DNA of 16,389 nt from Geodermatophilaceae bacterium (GTDB lineage Bacteria > Actinomycetota > Actinomycetes > Mycobacteriales > Geodermatophilaceae). Shown here piece by piece: positions 1-6,226 of the stretch; the stretch's first letter is position 1; every line of letters starts with the position of its first letter. The notes under the pieces are model-generated. The model was not told where the DNA came from and searched no databases. It saw nothing but the letters and a program-made list of their open reading frames with translations. The stretch spans positions 1 through 16,389 of the forward strand of contig JACCTM010000035.1 in NCBI GenBank assembly GCA_013812385.1. Direction: 5' to 3'. The position numbers and the translations under genes were made by a program.

Positions 1-1
1 C

Positions 2-58
2 GGCTGGCACCAGCTGTCCGGCACCACGCCGGTCAGCCCCGAGTTTCCCGGTCTCTGA
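2..58 (+). CDS. C-terminal end of an upstream gene (partial)
   Basis: An open frame enters from the left edge and ends at TGA 56-58, giving 18 residues (ends SPEFPGL). It is in the same frame and direction as the next gene and stops 9 nt before that gene's GTG, so a co-transcribed upstream gene is plausible. The fragment is too short to identify, and a chance open frame cannot be excluded. Confidence 0.35.
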   Translation, partial: GWHQLSGTTPVSPEFPGL

Positions 59-70
59 CGTGCTGACGTG
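55..70 (+). repeat. Perfect 8-bp tandem duplication at a gene junction
   Basis: CTGACGTG occurs twice back to back (55-62 and 63-70). The first copy contains the stop codon of the upstream frame (TGA 56-58). The second ends with the GTG start (68-70) of the acVLRF1 gene, so the duplication sets the spacing between the two frames. Confidence 0.8.
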
Positions 71-709
71 ACCGACAGCGGCGCTCGCACGGTGCTCGTG
101 GCACCCGAGCGCCTGGCCGGCTGGTTGGAGAGATTCGCCGCCAGCCACGGTGAGGTCGAGGTCAGCGTCGGCAACGACGTCGTCGCATTGCATGCCGCCG
201 ACGGGTCGGCTGCTCGCTGCGAGGTGCCCTTCCCGCCGCTGCGTCCCGGGCCACACGATCTATGGCATGCGCTGATCGGACACGCTCTGCACGATCGCCG
301 GGTGGCGGTGTTGCTGATTCGCCGGGGCGGTTATGCCGCGGGGGTCTTCGATGCCGAAACACTGGTGGCATCGAAGGTGGGCAACCGGTATGTCCAGGGC
401 CGGACTGCAGCGGGCGGTACGAGTCAGCAGCGCTTCTCGCGTCGACGGGACAACCAGGCAGCCGCCCTGGTCGGCTCTGCGGTGGAGGTGGCGCTGCGGA
501 TCATCGCGCCCGAGGTTGCAAGCCTGACCGCCCTGTTCACCGGTGGAGATCGGCCGCTGATCGCGTCAGCGCTGGCCGATCCCAGGCTGGCCAAGGTTGC
601 TGCCCTGCCCAGAGGTCCATGGCTTGTCGTCGGTGATCCGCGGCACAAAGTTCTCCTCGAGTCCGGCCGGAGTGCCCGCGCGGTCCGGATCACGATTCTC
701 GACAGCTGA
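68..709 (+). CDS. acVLRF1 family peptidyl-tRNA hydrolase
   Basis: This is a 213-residue protein of the actinobacterial Vms1/ANKZF1 release-factor-like family (acVLRF1). Eukaryotic relatives cut the nascent chain from tRNA on stalled large ribosomal subunits; the bacterial branch is placed here by homology and its exact substrate is less well established. The diagnostic segment is GGTSQQRFSRRRDNQA at residues 116-131. The GxxQ glutamine (about Q120) is the candidate catalytic residue, by analogy with the GGQ of classical release factors and the GSxQ of Vms1, and the arginine-rich stretch that follows fits RNA contact. The predicted protein has no signal peptide or membrane segment and should be cytosolic. 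GTG 68 is the first start after the in-frame stop at 56-58; no clear Shine-Dalgarno is seen. The gene converges on hisF with a 26-nt gap. Confidence 0.85.
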   Translation: MTDSGARTVLVAPERLAGWLERFAASHGEVEVSVGNDVVALHAADGSAARCEVPFPPLRPGPHDLWHALIGHALHDRRVAVLLIRRGGYAAGVFDAETLVASKVGNRYVQGRTAAGGTSQQRFSRRRDNQAAALVGSAVEVALRIIAPEVASLTALFTGGDRPLIASALADPRLAKVAALPRGPWLVVGDPRHKVLLESGRSARAVRITILDS

Positions 710-735
710 CGTTCCGGAGGCGGCTGGCCGTGGTG

Positions 736-1503
736 TCAGCGGATCCGCATTCCGGCCTCACGCAGTGCCCGCTTGACCGCGTCGATGCTCAACTGCCCGA
801 AGTGGAAGACGCTTGCTGCCAGGACTGCGTCGGCGCCAGCAACGACGGCCGGCGCGAAGTCGGTCAGGCGCCCCGCGCCGCCACTGGCAACGAGTGGAAC
901 GCTGGAGACCGCGCGGGCCGACGCGATCATCGGCAGGTCGTAACCGGCCCGCGTGCCGTCGGCGTCCATCGAGTTGAGCAGGATCTCCCCGACCCCGCGC
1001 CCGATGGCCTCACAGATCCAGCCCACGGCATCCTTACCGGTGCCCGTACGGCCGCCGTGAGTCGTCACCTCGAATCCGGACTGCGTCGCGTCGCCTCGGA
1101 CTCGGCGGGCATCGACGGAAAGCACCAAGACCTGCGAGCCGAACTCGGCCGCGATCTCGTCGATCAGTTCCGGACGGGCGAGCGCGGCGGTATTCACCCC
1201 GACCTTGTCCGCGCCCGCACGCAATAAGCGGTCCACATCCTGGACCGAGCGGATACCGCCCCCGACGGTCAACGGGATGAACACCGTCTCAGCGGTTCGC
1301 CGTACGACGTCATAGGTGGTCTCCCGCTCGTCGGAGGAGGCAGTGATGTCGAGAAAAGTGAGTTCGTCGGCACCTTCGGCGTCATAGATCCGAGCCATCT
1401 CCACCGGATCCCCCGCGTCGCGCAGGTCGACGAAGTTCACTCCCTTGACCACCCGCCCGGCCGCGACGTCAAGACACGGGATGACCCGGACCGCGACGCT
1501 CAT
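736..1503 (-). CDS. hisF: Imidazole glycerol phosphate synthase cyclase subunit HisF
   Basis: This 255-residue (beta/alpha)8-barrel enzyme has normal family length. With ammonia from HisH it converts PRFAR to imidazole glycerol phosphate and AICAR, linking histidine and purine synthesis in the cytosol. The two catalytic aspartates are visible: D12 in IPCLDV and D131 in LSVDAR. Phosphate-binding glycine motifs are LTVGGGIRS (about 78-86) and VASGGAG near the C-terminus. It begins with ATG at 1503-1501 inside a 4-nt ATGA overlap with the stop of the RidA-family gene, so it is probably translated by coupling. It lies at the 3' end of the priA-RidA-hisF block; its partner hisH is about 5.3 kb away in the other his block. 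Confidence 0.97.
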   Translation of the reverse strand: MSVAVRVIPCLDVAAGRVVKGVNFVDLRDAGDPVEMARIYDAEGADELTFLDITASSDERETTYDVVRRTAETVFIPLTVGGGIRSVQDVDRLLRAGADKVGVNTAALARPELIDEIAAEFGSQVLVLSVDARRVRGDATQSGFEVTTHGGRTGTGKDAVGWICEAIGRGVGEILLNSMDADGTRAGYDLPMIASARAVSSVPLVASGGAGRLTDFAPAVVAGADAVLAASVFHFGQLSIDAVKRALREAGMRIR

Positions 1504-1919
1504 GGCCGCTGCTCTGCTCCACTCGGCGAATGTCCTGTCCCGCGGTAGGCATCGACCTCGACCTCCACGAGTAGGTCGGGATGTACCAGCCCGCTGATCT
1601 CGACCATCGTCGCGGCCGGCCGGACGTGCCCGAACAGTTCCTGGTGTGCGCGGCCGACCTCACCCTGCTGGCTGATGTCGCGGACATACATCCGGGTACG
1701 GACCACATCGGCAACCTCGAGTCCGGCCTCCCGTACGGCGGTCAGCGCGATTCCGAAAGCGACCAGCGTTTGGCGGTGGACGTCACCGACACCGACGACC
1801 TCGCCGTCCACCGTCGCCGTGGAGCCGGCGACGAGGACCCACTGGCCAGCGACGACCGCGCGCGAGTAGCCAACCAGTTCCTCGTACGGACCGCCCGAGG
1901 AGATTCGTCGCAACGTCAT
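1500..1919 (-). CDS. RidA (YjgF/YER057c/UK114) family protein lacking the deaminase arginine
   Basis: A 139-residue RidA-fold protein, likely a cytosolic trimer. Classical RidA hydrolyses reactive enamines/imines released by PLP enzymes. Family signatures are visible: the early SGGPYEELVGYSRAV segment, the central AGLEVADVVRTRMYVRD helix-strand, and RPAATMVEISGL followed by VEVEVDA. In classical RidA the equivalent of the PAATMVE stretch reads PARS-C-V-E, with the arginine that binds the substrate carboxylate; here that position is A103. The protein therefore probably belongs to a Rid subfamily without standard imine deaminase activity. It sits 49 nt after priA and overlaps hisF by 4 nt (ATGA), which ties it to histidine synthesis by context. 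An AGGA is seen just upstream of ATG 1919-1917. Confidence 0.88.
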   Translation of the reverse strand: MTLRRISSGGPYEELVGYSRAVVAGQWVLVAGSTATVDGEVVGVGDVHRQTLVAFGIALTAVREAGLEVADVVRTRMYVRDISQQGEVGRAHQELFGHVRPAATMVEISGLVHPDLLVEVEVDAYRGTGHSPSGAEQRP

Positions 1920-1968
1920 CCTGGTCCTGCCGGCGCGAGCGAGACGCGCGCGATCGACCAGCGTTGCC

Positions 1969-2688
1969 TCACCAGGCCACCTTCAGCGCCTGCGGAAGCG
2001 TGAAAGCGGCTTCGTACAAAGCCTTTCCGACAATGGCGCCCTCGACGCCGTCGGGAGCCAAGGCGGCAAGCATCCTGAGATCGTCCAAAGTGGACACTCC
2101 ACCGCTGGCAATCACCGGCCGGTTCGTCGCCTCGCAGACCTTCCTGAGCAGCTCGACGTTTGGTCCGGTCATGGTGCCGTCGCGCAGCACGTCGGTCACC
2201 ACGTACCGCGCGCAGCCCTGCGCGTCCAGCCGGGCCAGCACCTCCCACAGGTTCCCACCTTCGCGGGTCCAGCCGCGCGCCGAGAGGGTTTCGCCACGGA
2301 CGTCGAGTCCCACGGCGATCTTCTCCCCGAACTCAGCGATGGCTGAAGCCGTCCACTCCGGATCCTCGAGCGCCGCGGTGCCGAGGTTGACCCGGGCGCA
2401 GCCCGTGGCCAGAGCAGCGGCCAGGGAATCGCCGTCGCGGATGCCTCCGGAGAGTTCGACGTCCACGTCCAGCTTGCCGATGACGTCGGCGATCAGCTCC
2501 CGGTTGTGTCCCCGCCCGAAGGCCGCGTCGAGATCGACGAGGTGGATCCACTCCGCGCCGTCGCGCTGCCAGGCCAATGCCGCCTCGAGCGGCGAACCGT
2601 AGGACGTCTCGCTTCCGACCACACCCTGCACCAGGCGCACGGCCTGGCCGCCTGCCACATCCACGGCGGGCAGCAGGATCAGGCTCAC
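1969..2688 (-). CDS. priA: Phosphoribosyl isomerase HisA/PriA (probably bifunctional HisA/TrpF)
   Basis: This 239-residue (beta/alpha)8 isomerase converts ProFAR to PRFAR in histidine synthesis. The actinobacterial PriA form also isomerises phosphoribosyl anthranilate for tryptophan. Catalytic acid/base aspartates are D10 (LPAVDV) and D170 (VLRDGTMTGPN). R18 and the ELSGGIRD loop (S80) are present. SARGWTREGG places R138 and W140 where the PriA loop arginine and tryptophan, which switch between the two substrates, are expected, so I favour PriA over plain HisA. The start is GTG 2688-2686, with a TAGGCT box exactly 6 nt upstream, indicating a leaderless mRNA and a separate promoter. The gene is divergent from the nitroreductase gene and leads the priA-RidA-hisF block. 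Dual activity is inferred from motifs. Confidence 0.94.
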   Translation of the reverse strand: MSLILLPAVDVAGGQAVRLVQGVVGSETSYGSPLEAALAWQRDGAEWIHLVDLDAAFGRGHNRELIADVIGKLDVDVELSGGIRDGDSLAAALATGCARVNLGTAALEDPEWTASAIAEFGEKIAVGLDVRGETLSARGWTREGGNLWEVLARLDAQGCARYVVTDVLRDGTMTGPNVELLRKVCEATNRPVIASGGVSTLDDLRMLAALAPDGVEGAIVGKALYEAAFTLPQALKVAW

Positions 2689-2694
2689 CGAGTC

Positions 2695-2700
2695 AGCCTA
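2695..2700 (-). promoter_or_regulatory. -10 box of a leaderless promoter for priA
   Basis: On the minus strand this reads TAGGCT (TANNNT consensus), ends 6 nt before the GTG of priA and so places transcription start at or next to the start codon. No convincing -35 hexamer lies 16-18 nt upstream. No Shine-Dalgarno is needed or seen. Confidence 0.55.
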
Positions 2701-2743
2701 CGAGTCTCGCGCCCGGCCACCGGGCAGGGGCATGCTGGCCGCC

Positions 2744-3349
2744 ATGGAGTTCACCGAGGTCGTGCGGCGCCGCCGGATGGTGCGCGCCTATGACCCGACG
2801 CGTCCCGTCCCGCCCGAGGTCCGAGACCGCATCCTGGGCAACGCTCTGCATGCCCCCTCGGCCGGCTTCAGCCAGGGCTGGGGTTTCCTGGTCCTGGAAG
2901 CCGCTGGGGACCGGGAGTTGTTCTGGTCGGTGACCACGGAGGCAGACGAGGCCGAGGAGGCCGACTCGTGGCTGAGCGGGATGAGCGCTGCCCCACTACT
3001 GATCGTCTGTTTCTCCCACAAGGATGCCTACCTGGACCGGTACGCCGAACCGGACAAGGGCTGGGCAGATCGGGCCGAGAGTCACTGGCCGGTGCCGTAC
3101 TGGGACATCGACACCGGGATGGCCGCGTTGCTGATGTTGCAGACGGCGGTCGACGAAGAGCTGGGAGCCTGCTTCTTCGGCGTGCCACCGGAACACATCC
3201 CTGGGCTACGCACGGTTTTTGGCGTCCCGGACGGTTTCGCGCCGATCGGTGTGGTCTCGATCGGTTACCGGATGCCGGATCAGAAGTCTCCATCGCTGCG
3301 CCGCGGCCGCCGAGGCGCCGACGAGGTCGTGCACCACGGTCGTTGGTAG
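2744..3349 (+). CDS. Nitroreductase family protein (FMN-dependent oxidoreductase)
   Basis: A 201-residue flavoprotein of the nitroreductase fold, expected to be a cytosolic FMN dimer using NAD(P)H; the physiological substrate is unknown. The N-terminal EFTEVVRRRRMVRAYD segment is the family's typical opening, with arginines that contact FMN phosphate. APSAGFSQGW (37-46) matches the flavin/substrate loop, the central helix with DIDTGMAALLMLQTAVDEELG (121-141) is the family core, and GACFFGVP follows. ATG 2744 is preferred over in-frame ATG 2732: the purine-rich AGGGG at 2726-2730 is only 1 nt from the earlier ATG but 13 nt from this one, and MEFTEVV is the usual start. The C-terminus is arginine/histidine rich. 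It is divergent from priA across 55 nt and is not part of the his genes. Confidence 0.88.
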   Translation: MEFTEVVRRRRMVRAYDPTRPVPPEVRDRILGNALHAPSAGFSQGWGFLVLEAAGDRELFWSVTTEADEAEEADSWLSGMSAAPLLIVCFSHKDAYLDRYAEPDKGWADRAESHWPVPYWDIDTGMAALLMLQTAVDEELGACFFGVPPEHIPGLRTVFGVPDGFAPIGVVSIGYRMPDQKSPSLRRGRRGADEVVHHGRW

Positions 3350-3474
3350 TGCTCGGATGACGGGCCCGGATGCGCGAGGCCAGGGGCATCTCTGCGGCCA
3401 GGATCAAATATGCCATTCCCGGCCGAAATCCTGCCTACGTTCCTCGCTCGGCTCCTGGCGGGCGCAGTTCGACA

Positions 3475-3480
3475 TAACGT
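3475..3480 (+). promoter_or_regulatory. -10 box of a leaderless promoter for the DinB-family gene
   Basis: TAACGT (TANNNT) ends 7 nt before ATG 3488, so transcription should begin at the start codon. This supports ATG 3488 over an in-frame ATG at 3410. The rest of the 3350-3487 gap shows no recognisable gene or strong hairpin. Confidence 0.5.
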
Positions 3481-3487
3481 CGCTGCG

Positions 3488-4033
3488 ATGGACATCGTTT
3501 CGGACACGAAGGACTGGACCTGGGTGCTCGAGCGGCCGTGCCCGGACTGCGGATTCGACGCAGCTGCGGTCTCTGGACGAGACGTCGCGGCGATGCTCCG
3601 AGTCGCTGCACAGGCCTGGCAGGTCCGACTGCGACGCGAGGACGTACGCGATCGCCCGAATGCCGTCACCTGGTCGCCACTGGAGTACGCCAGTCACGTA
3701 CGCGATGTCTGCCTTCGTTTCGATGCTCGGCTGGCGCTGATGCTGACCCAGGTCCAGCCCGAATTCGAGAACTGGGACCAGGACGCAACCGCAGTCGAGG
3801 AACGGTACGGCGAACAGGACCCCAGCGGGGTGGCGACCGAACTAGCCGCGAGCGCAGAGACTCTGGCAGCGCACTTCGACCAGGTGCGCGGCGATCAGTG
3901 GCAACGAACTGGCCAACGTAGCGACGGCGCACGGTTTACCGTCGACTCCTTCGCCAGGTACTTCCTGCACGACGTCCTGCATCATCTGCACGATGTCGAC
4001 ATCGAGGTCCGGCCGACGCACGAGCGGGTGTAG
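3488..4033 (+). CDS. DinB-family (DinB/YfiT-like, mycothiol-transferase fold) protein
   Basis: A 181-residue four-helix-bundle protein of the DinB superfamily. Members in actinobacteria are often metal-dependent thiol transferases that use mycothiol; the reaction of this one is not known. The metal-binding histidine triad is visible: H70 (EYASHVRDV) and H161/H165 in the C-terminal FLHDVLHHLHDVDIEV stretch, which also has H166 and H168. The N-terminus contains PCPDCGFD (17-24), a CxxC pair. ATG 3488 is chosen over ATG 3410, because MDIVSDTKDWTWVLERPCPDCG is the usual beginning and a TANNNT box stands 7 nt upstream. It is convergent with the PQQ-type dehydrogenase gene, with a 28-nt gap. It follows the nitroreductase on the same strand, but its own promoter suggests separate expression. 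Confidence 0.85.
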   Translation: MDIVSDTKDWTWVLERPCPDCGFDAAAVSGRDVAAMLRVAAQAWQVRLRREDVRDRPNAVTWSPLEYASHVRDVCLRFDARLALMLTQVQPEFENWDQDATAVEERYGEQDPSGVATELAASAETLAAHFDQVRGDQWQRTGQRSDGARFTVDSFARYFLHDVLHHLHDVDIEVRPTHERV

Positions 4034-4061
4034 CCGGGTCCGACCCTGGTAACCGGCGGCG

Positions 4062-5243
4062 CTATCCCGTCGGGGACACCCTCAGGATGACGTCCACGCC
4101 GCCGCCGTTGGAAGTCGTGAGGTACAAGGAGCCGTCGGTTCCGAGCTGGGCTGTGCGGAGCCGCCCGTAGGTGCCGGAGAACTCCGGGATCAACTCTTGG
4201 CTGGTCAGCCGTCCACCACGCCCGAAGGTCAATCGGAGCAGCGATTCGCCTTGGAGTTGGGCCACCACCATCGAGCCGTTCCAGGCCTTCCACTGCGGGC
4301 CGTCCAGAAAGGTTGCGCCGCAGGTGGCATCCGTTGGTCCCGAGCTGTAAGAGGCCGGTTTGGCATTCGGGAACTTCTGCAGGTCGGTCATCGGGACGCG
4401 CTCGTTGTAGGAGCCCCCCGCGCCGACGGGATCCCAGCCGTAGTTACGGTTTCGCAGCACGAGGTTGACCTCGTCCTCGATCGAGGGCCCGTGCTCGACA
4501 TTGAACATCTGACCATTGCCCCGCAACGCGAGACCCTGCGGATTTCGGTGCCCGTAGTTCCACAGGAGCCGGGTGTTCGGGTTGGCCGAGTTGATCCTCG
4601 GATTGTCGGCCGCCGGGGCGCCGGTCATCGGATTGATCCGCAGGATCTTTCCCGCCAGCGAGGTCAGGTCCTGCGGATTCCTTCCGACGGCATTGTCGCC
4701 AGTGCTGACCATCAGCGAACCGGTGGAGTCAAAGCGCAGCCGGCATCCCCCGTGCCGGCCGGTGCTCGCGTTGACCGGTATGTCACCGAGCAACGGGTCG
4801 GAAACTCGGGTGGCCGCGGTGTAGCCGGCATCGACGGTCCAGGCGATGACCTGGATCTCTTTGTCGGTTCCGGCCTGGTGGCCCTGGCAGGTGTACAGGC
4901 GGCGGTTGCTCGCGAAGCCCGGGTCGAGGACGAGGCCCATCAACCCGGTCTCCCCCAAGGCGAAGAGATCACTGAAGTCGGCTCTCAGGGAGGACACAGC
5001 GCCGTTCGGACGGAGTACCGACAGTCCGCCGAGACGCTGGTCGAAGATCAGCGTGCCGTCCGGTGTCTGCGCTACGTCCCAGGGCAGGTTCAAGCCTGAC
5101 GCAACTGTGGTGATGGTGAAGGTAGGCCGCTGCTCAGCCGCGGATGCTGTAGCTGCGGGCACTGTCTGCACAACGCCGGCGAGCATGCCGATCGTGGCGA
5201 GGCTGACCAGAGCCTTGTGCACCTTGCGCCGGATCGCCTTCAT
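4062..5243 (-). CDS. Secreted PQQ-dependent sugar (aldose/sorbosone) dehydrogenase family protein
   Basis: A 393-residue six-bladed beta-propeller of the glucose/sorbosone dehydrogenase family; members oxidise sugars with PQQ and calcium, but the substrate here is unknown. Residues 1-35 form a signal peptide: basic KAIRRKVHK, a hydrophobic stretch, then a cut near TASA-AEQ, so the enzyme should be exported. Family motifs are HGGCRLRFDSTG (catalytic-type H164), NYGHRNPQGLAL (229-240), FNVEHGPSIEDEVN (247-260) and NRNYGW (265-270). There are several cysteines (C119, C167 and one in DATCGAT), which may form disulfides outside the cell. ATG 5243 has a GAGG at 5250-5253 spaced 6 nt, a true Shine-Dalgarno unlike many neighbours. 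It is divergent from the DUF3097 gene and convergent with the DinB-family gene. Confidence 0.88.
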   Translation of the reverse strand: MKAIRRKVHKALVSLATIGMLAGVVQTVPAATASAAEQRPTFTITTVASGLNLPWDVAQTPDGTLIFDQRLGGLSVLRPNGAVSSLRADFSDLFALGETGLMGLVLDPGFASNRRLYTCQGHQAGTDKEIQVIAWTVDAGYTAATRVSDPLLGDIPVNASTGRHGGCRLRFDSTGSLMVSTGDNAVGRNPQDLTSLAGKILRINPMTGAPAADNPRINSANPNTRLLWNYGHRNPQGLALRGNGQMFNVEHGPSIEDEVNLVLRNRNYGWDPVGAGGSYNERVPMTDLQKFPNAKPASYSSGPTDATCGATFLDGPQWKAWNGSMVVAQLQGESLLRLTFGRGGRLTSQELIPEFSGTYGRLRTAQLGTDGSLYLTTSNGGGVDVILRVSPTG

Positions 5244-5291
5244 CGCATGCCTCGCTGTTCTGACGCTGAGTAGACAGGTGGTGACCCAACG

Positions 5292-5297
5292 ACGTTA
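5292..5297 (-). promoter_or_regulatory. Possible -10 box for the PQQ-type dehydrogenase gene
   Basis: The minus strand reads TAACGT (TANNNT). Transcription would start near 5285 and give a leader of about 40 nt containing the GAGG ribosome site at 5250-5253. No good -35 is seen, so this is tentative. Confidence 0.3.
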
Positions 5298-5298
5298 G

Positions 5299-5312
5299 GG
5301 CGCCGCGGCGCC
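5299..5312. promoter_or_regulatory. 14-bp perfect palindrome in a divergent promoter region
   Basis: GGCGCCGCGGCGCC is a perfect inverted repeat. It lies upstream of the possible -10 of the dehydrogenase gene and about 28 nt upstream of the -10 of the DUF3097 gene, as an operator might. Such GC-only palindromes arise by chance at this base composition, so function is uncertain. Confidence 0.3.
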
Positions 5313-5339
5313 GTTGCGGGGCTTTCCTTCGACCTCGCC

Positions 5340-5345
5340 TACCGT
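5340..5345 (+). promoter_or_regulatory. -10 box of a leaderless promoter for the DUF3097 gene
   Basis: TACCGT (TANNNT) ends 6 nt before GTG 5352. A weak TTGCGG at 5314-5319 is 20 nt upstream, longer than the usual spacer. The geometry is the same as for priA and the flavoprotein gene. Confidence 0.5.
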
Positions 5346-5351
5346 CGTCTC

Positions 5352-6173
5352 GTGCGCCAGTACTCCCGTTCGACCGACGCCGGGCCCCTGGTCCACCCTC
5401 GATCTCGGTGCACGGCAAACACCGAGATGCCGGCCGCCCTCGACCTTGTCATCGAGGAGCCGAGTTCGGGGTTCTGTGGAGCTGTCGTCGGCTGTGCCGC
5501 TGATGCCGTCCATCTGGAGGATCGCCACGGGCGCATCCGGGTGTTCCCACTGACCATGACCTTCGTGCTCGAGGGCCATCCGGTACGCCTGACCCGGCCA
5601 CGCCCTGTGCGCCCGGATCCGCGGACGCTGCGTAGCGCGTCAGGCTCGACCGTTCGCTCCGATCACCGGGCCACGGTCGCATTGGCCTCGCGCATCTACG
5701 TCGAAGGGATCCATGATGCGGAGCTGGTCGAGAAGGTCTGGGGTCATGATCTGCGGATCGAGGGGGTGGTGGTCGAGCCCCCGCACGGGATCGACGACCT
5801 GCCGACGGTCGTCGCCGATTTCGCGCCGGCACGGGACCGCCGACTCGGCGTTCTGGTCGATCACCTGATGCCAGGATCCAAGGAGTCCCGGATCGCGGCG
5901 CGAGTCACCGGCTCCCACGTGTTGGTGGCCGGCCATCCCCATGTCGATATCTGGCAGGCGGTCCGCCCGGAGGTGCTCGGTATCCGGGCCTGGCCGGCGG
6001 TCCCCTGCGGACGCCCGTGGAAGGATGGCGTCTGTGCCCGGTTGGGCTGGGGACCTGACACCGGGGCCGCATGGCAGCAGATCCTCGGCCGGGTCAGCAG
6101 CTACTCAGACCTGGACCCCGCGCTGCTCGCCCGCGTCGAGGAACTCATCGACCTCGTCACCGCGCAAGGCTGA
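5352..6173 (+). CDS. DUF3097 family protein
   Basis: A 273-residue protein of the actinobacterial DUF3097 family; its biochemical role is not established. Family blocks visible are GFCGAVVG (40-47), VHLEDRHGRIRVFPL (53-67), RIYVEGIHDAELVEKVWGHD (114-133), EGVVVEPPHGIDDLP (137-151), LGVLVDHLMPGSKESRIA (165-182), GHPHVDIWQAV (194-204) and GIRAWPAVPCGRPWKDGVC (210-228). The middle resembles a TOPRIM nucleotidyl-metal site: E118 in VEG, D122, then D170-H171 with G175. That suggests, but does not prove, metal-dependent nucleic-acid chemistry. GTG 5352 is the first start codon after the in-frame stop at 5271-5273 and carries a -10 box 6 nt upstream, so the mRNA is probably leaderless. No signal peptide is present. 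It is followed 53 nt later by the flavoprotein gene. Confidence 0.9.
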   Translation: MRQYSRSTDAGPLVHPRSRCTANTEMPAALDLVIEEPSSGFCGAVVGCAADAVHLEDRHGRIRVFPLTMTFVLEGHPVRLTRPRPVRPDPRTLRSASGSTVRSDHRATVALASRIYVEGIHDAELVEKVWGHDLRIEGVVVEPPHGIDDLPTVVADFAPARDRRLGVLVDHLMPGSKESRIAARVTGSHVLVAGHPHVDIWQAVRPEVLGIRAWPAVPCGRPWKDGVCARLGWGPDTGAAWQQILGRVSSYSDLDPALLARVEELIDLVTAQG

Positions 6174-6214
6174 CTCGCTGGCTCGCGCCACCCAACATTG
6201 TCGGTGGGTTCTTC

Positions 6215-6220
6215 TAGCCT
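6215..6220 (+). promoter_or_regulatory. -10 box of a leaderless promoter for the PNPOx-like gene
   Basis: TAGCCT (TANNNT) ends 6 nt before ATG 6227. A GGAGG at 6222-6226 touches the ATG directly with no spacer, so it cannot act as a normal ribosome site for this start. Leaderless transcription explains the layout better. Confidence 0.5.
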
Positions 6221-6226
6221 CGGAGG

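Noticed and set aside
710..735. Possible terminator between acVLRF1 and hisF.
   Set aside because: Only a 4-bp stem with a tiny loop (CGGC-TG-GCCG) is present and no T-run.
730..1227. Plus-strand open frame opposite hisF.
   Set aside because: It is antisense to hisF, whose catalytic motifs are intact, and has no similarity of its own.
2732..2743. Earlier ATG (2732) for the nitroreductase.
   Set aside because: The only purine-rich site ends 1 nt before it, and the family usually starts at the MEFTEVV position.
4034..4056. Possible bidirectional terminator (CCGGGT-ccg-ACCCtGG, then CCGG) between the DinB-family and PQQ-type dehydrogenase genes.
   Set aside because: The stem is short with a bulge and no U-tract follows; at this GC content similar imperfect dyads are common.
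4197..5099. Long plus-strand open frame (300 codons) opposite the PQQ-type dehydrogenase gene.
   Set aside because: It is antisense to a gene with clear motifs and a signal peptide; its translation has no recognisable domain and reflects high GC.
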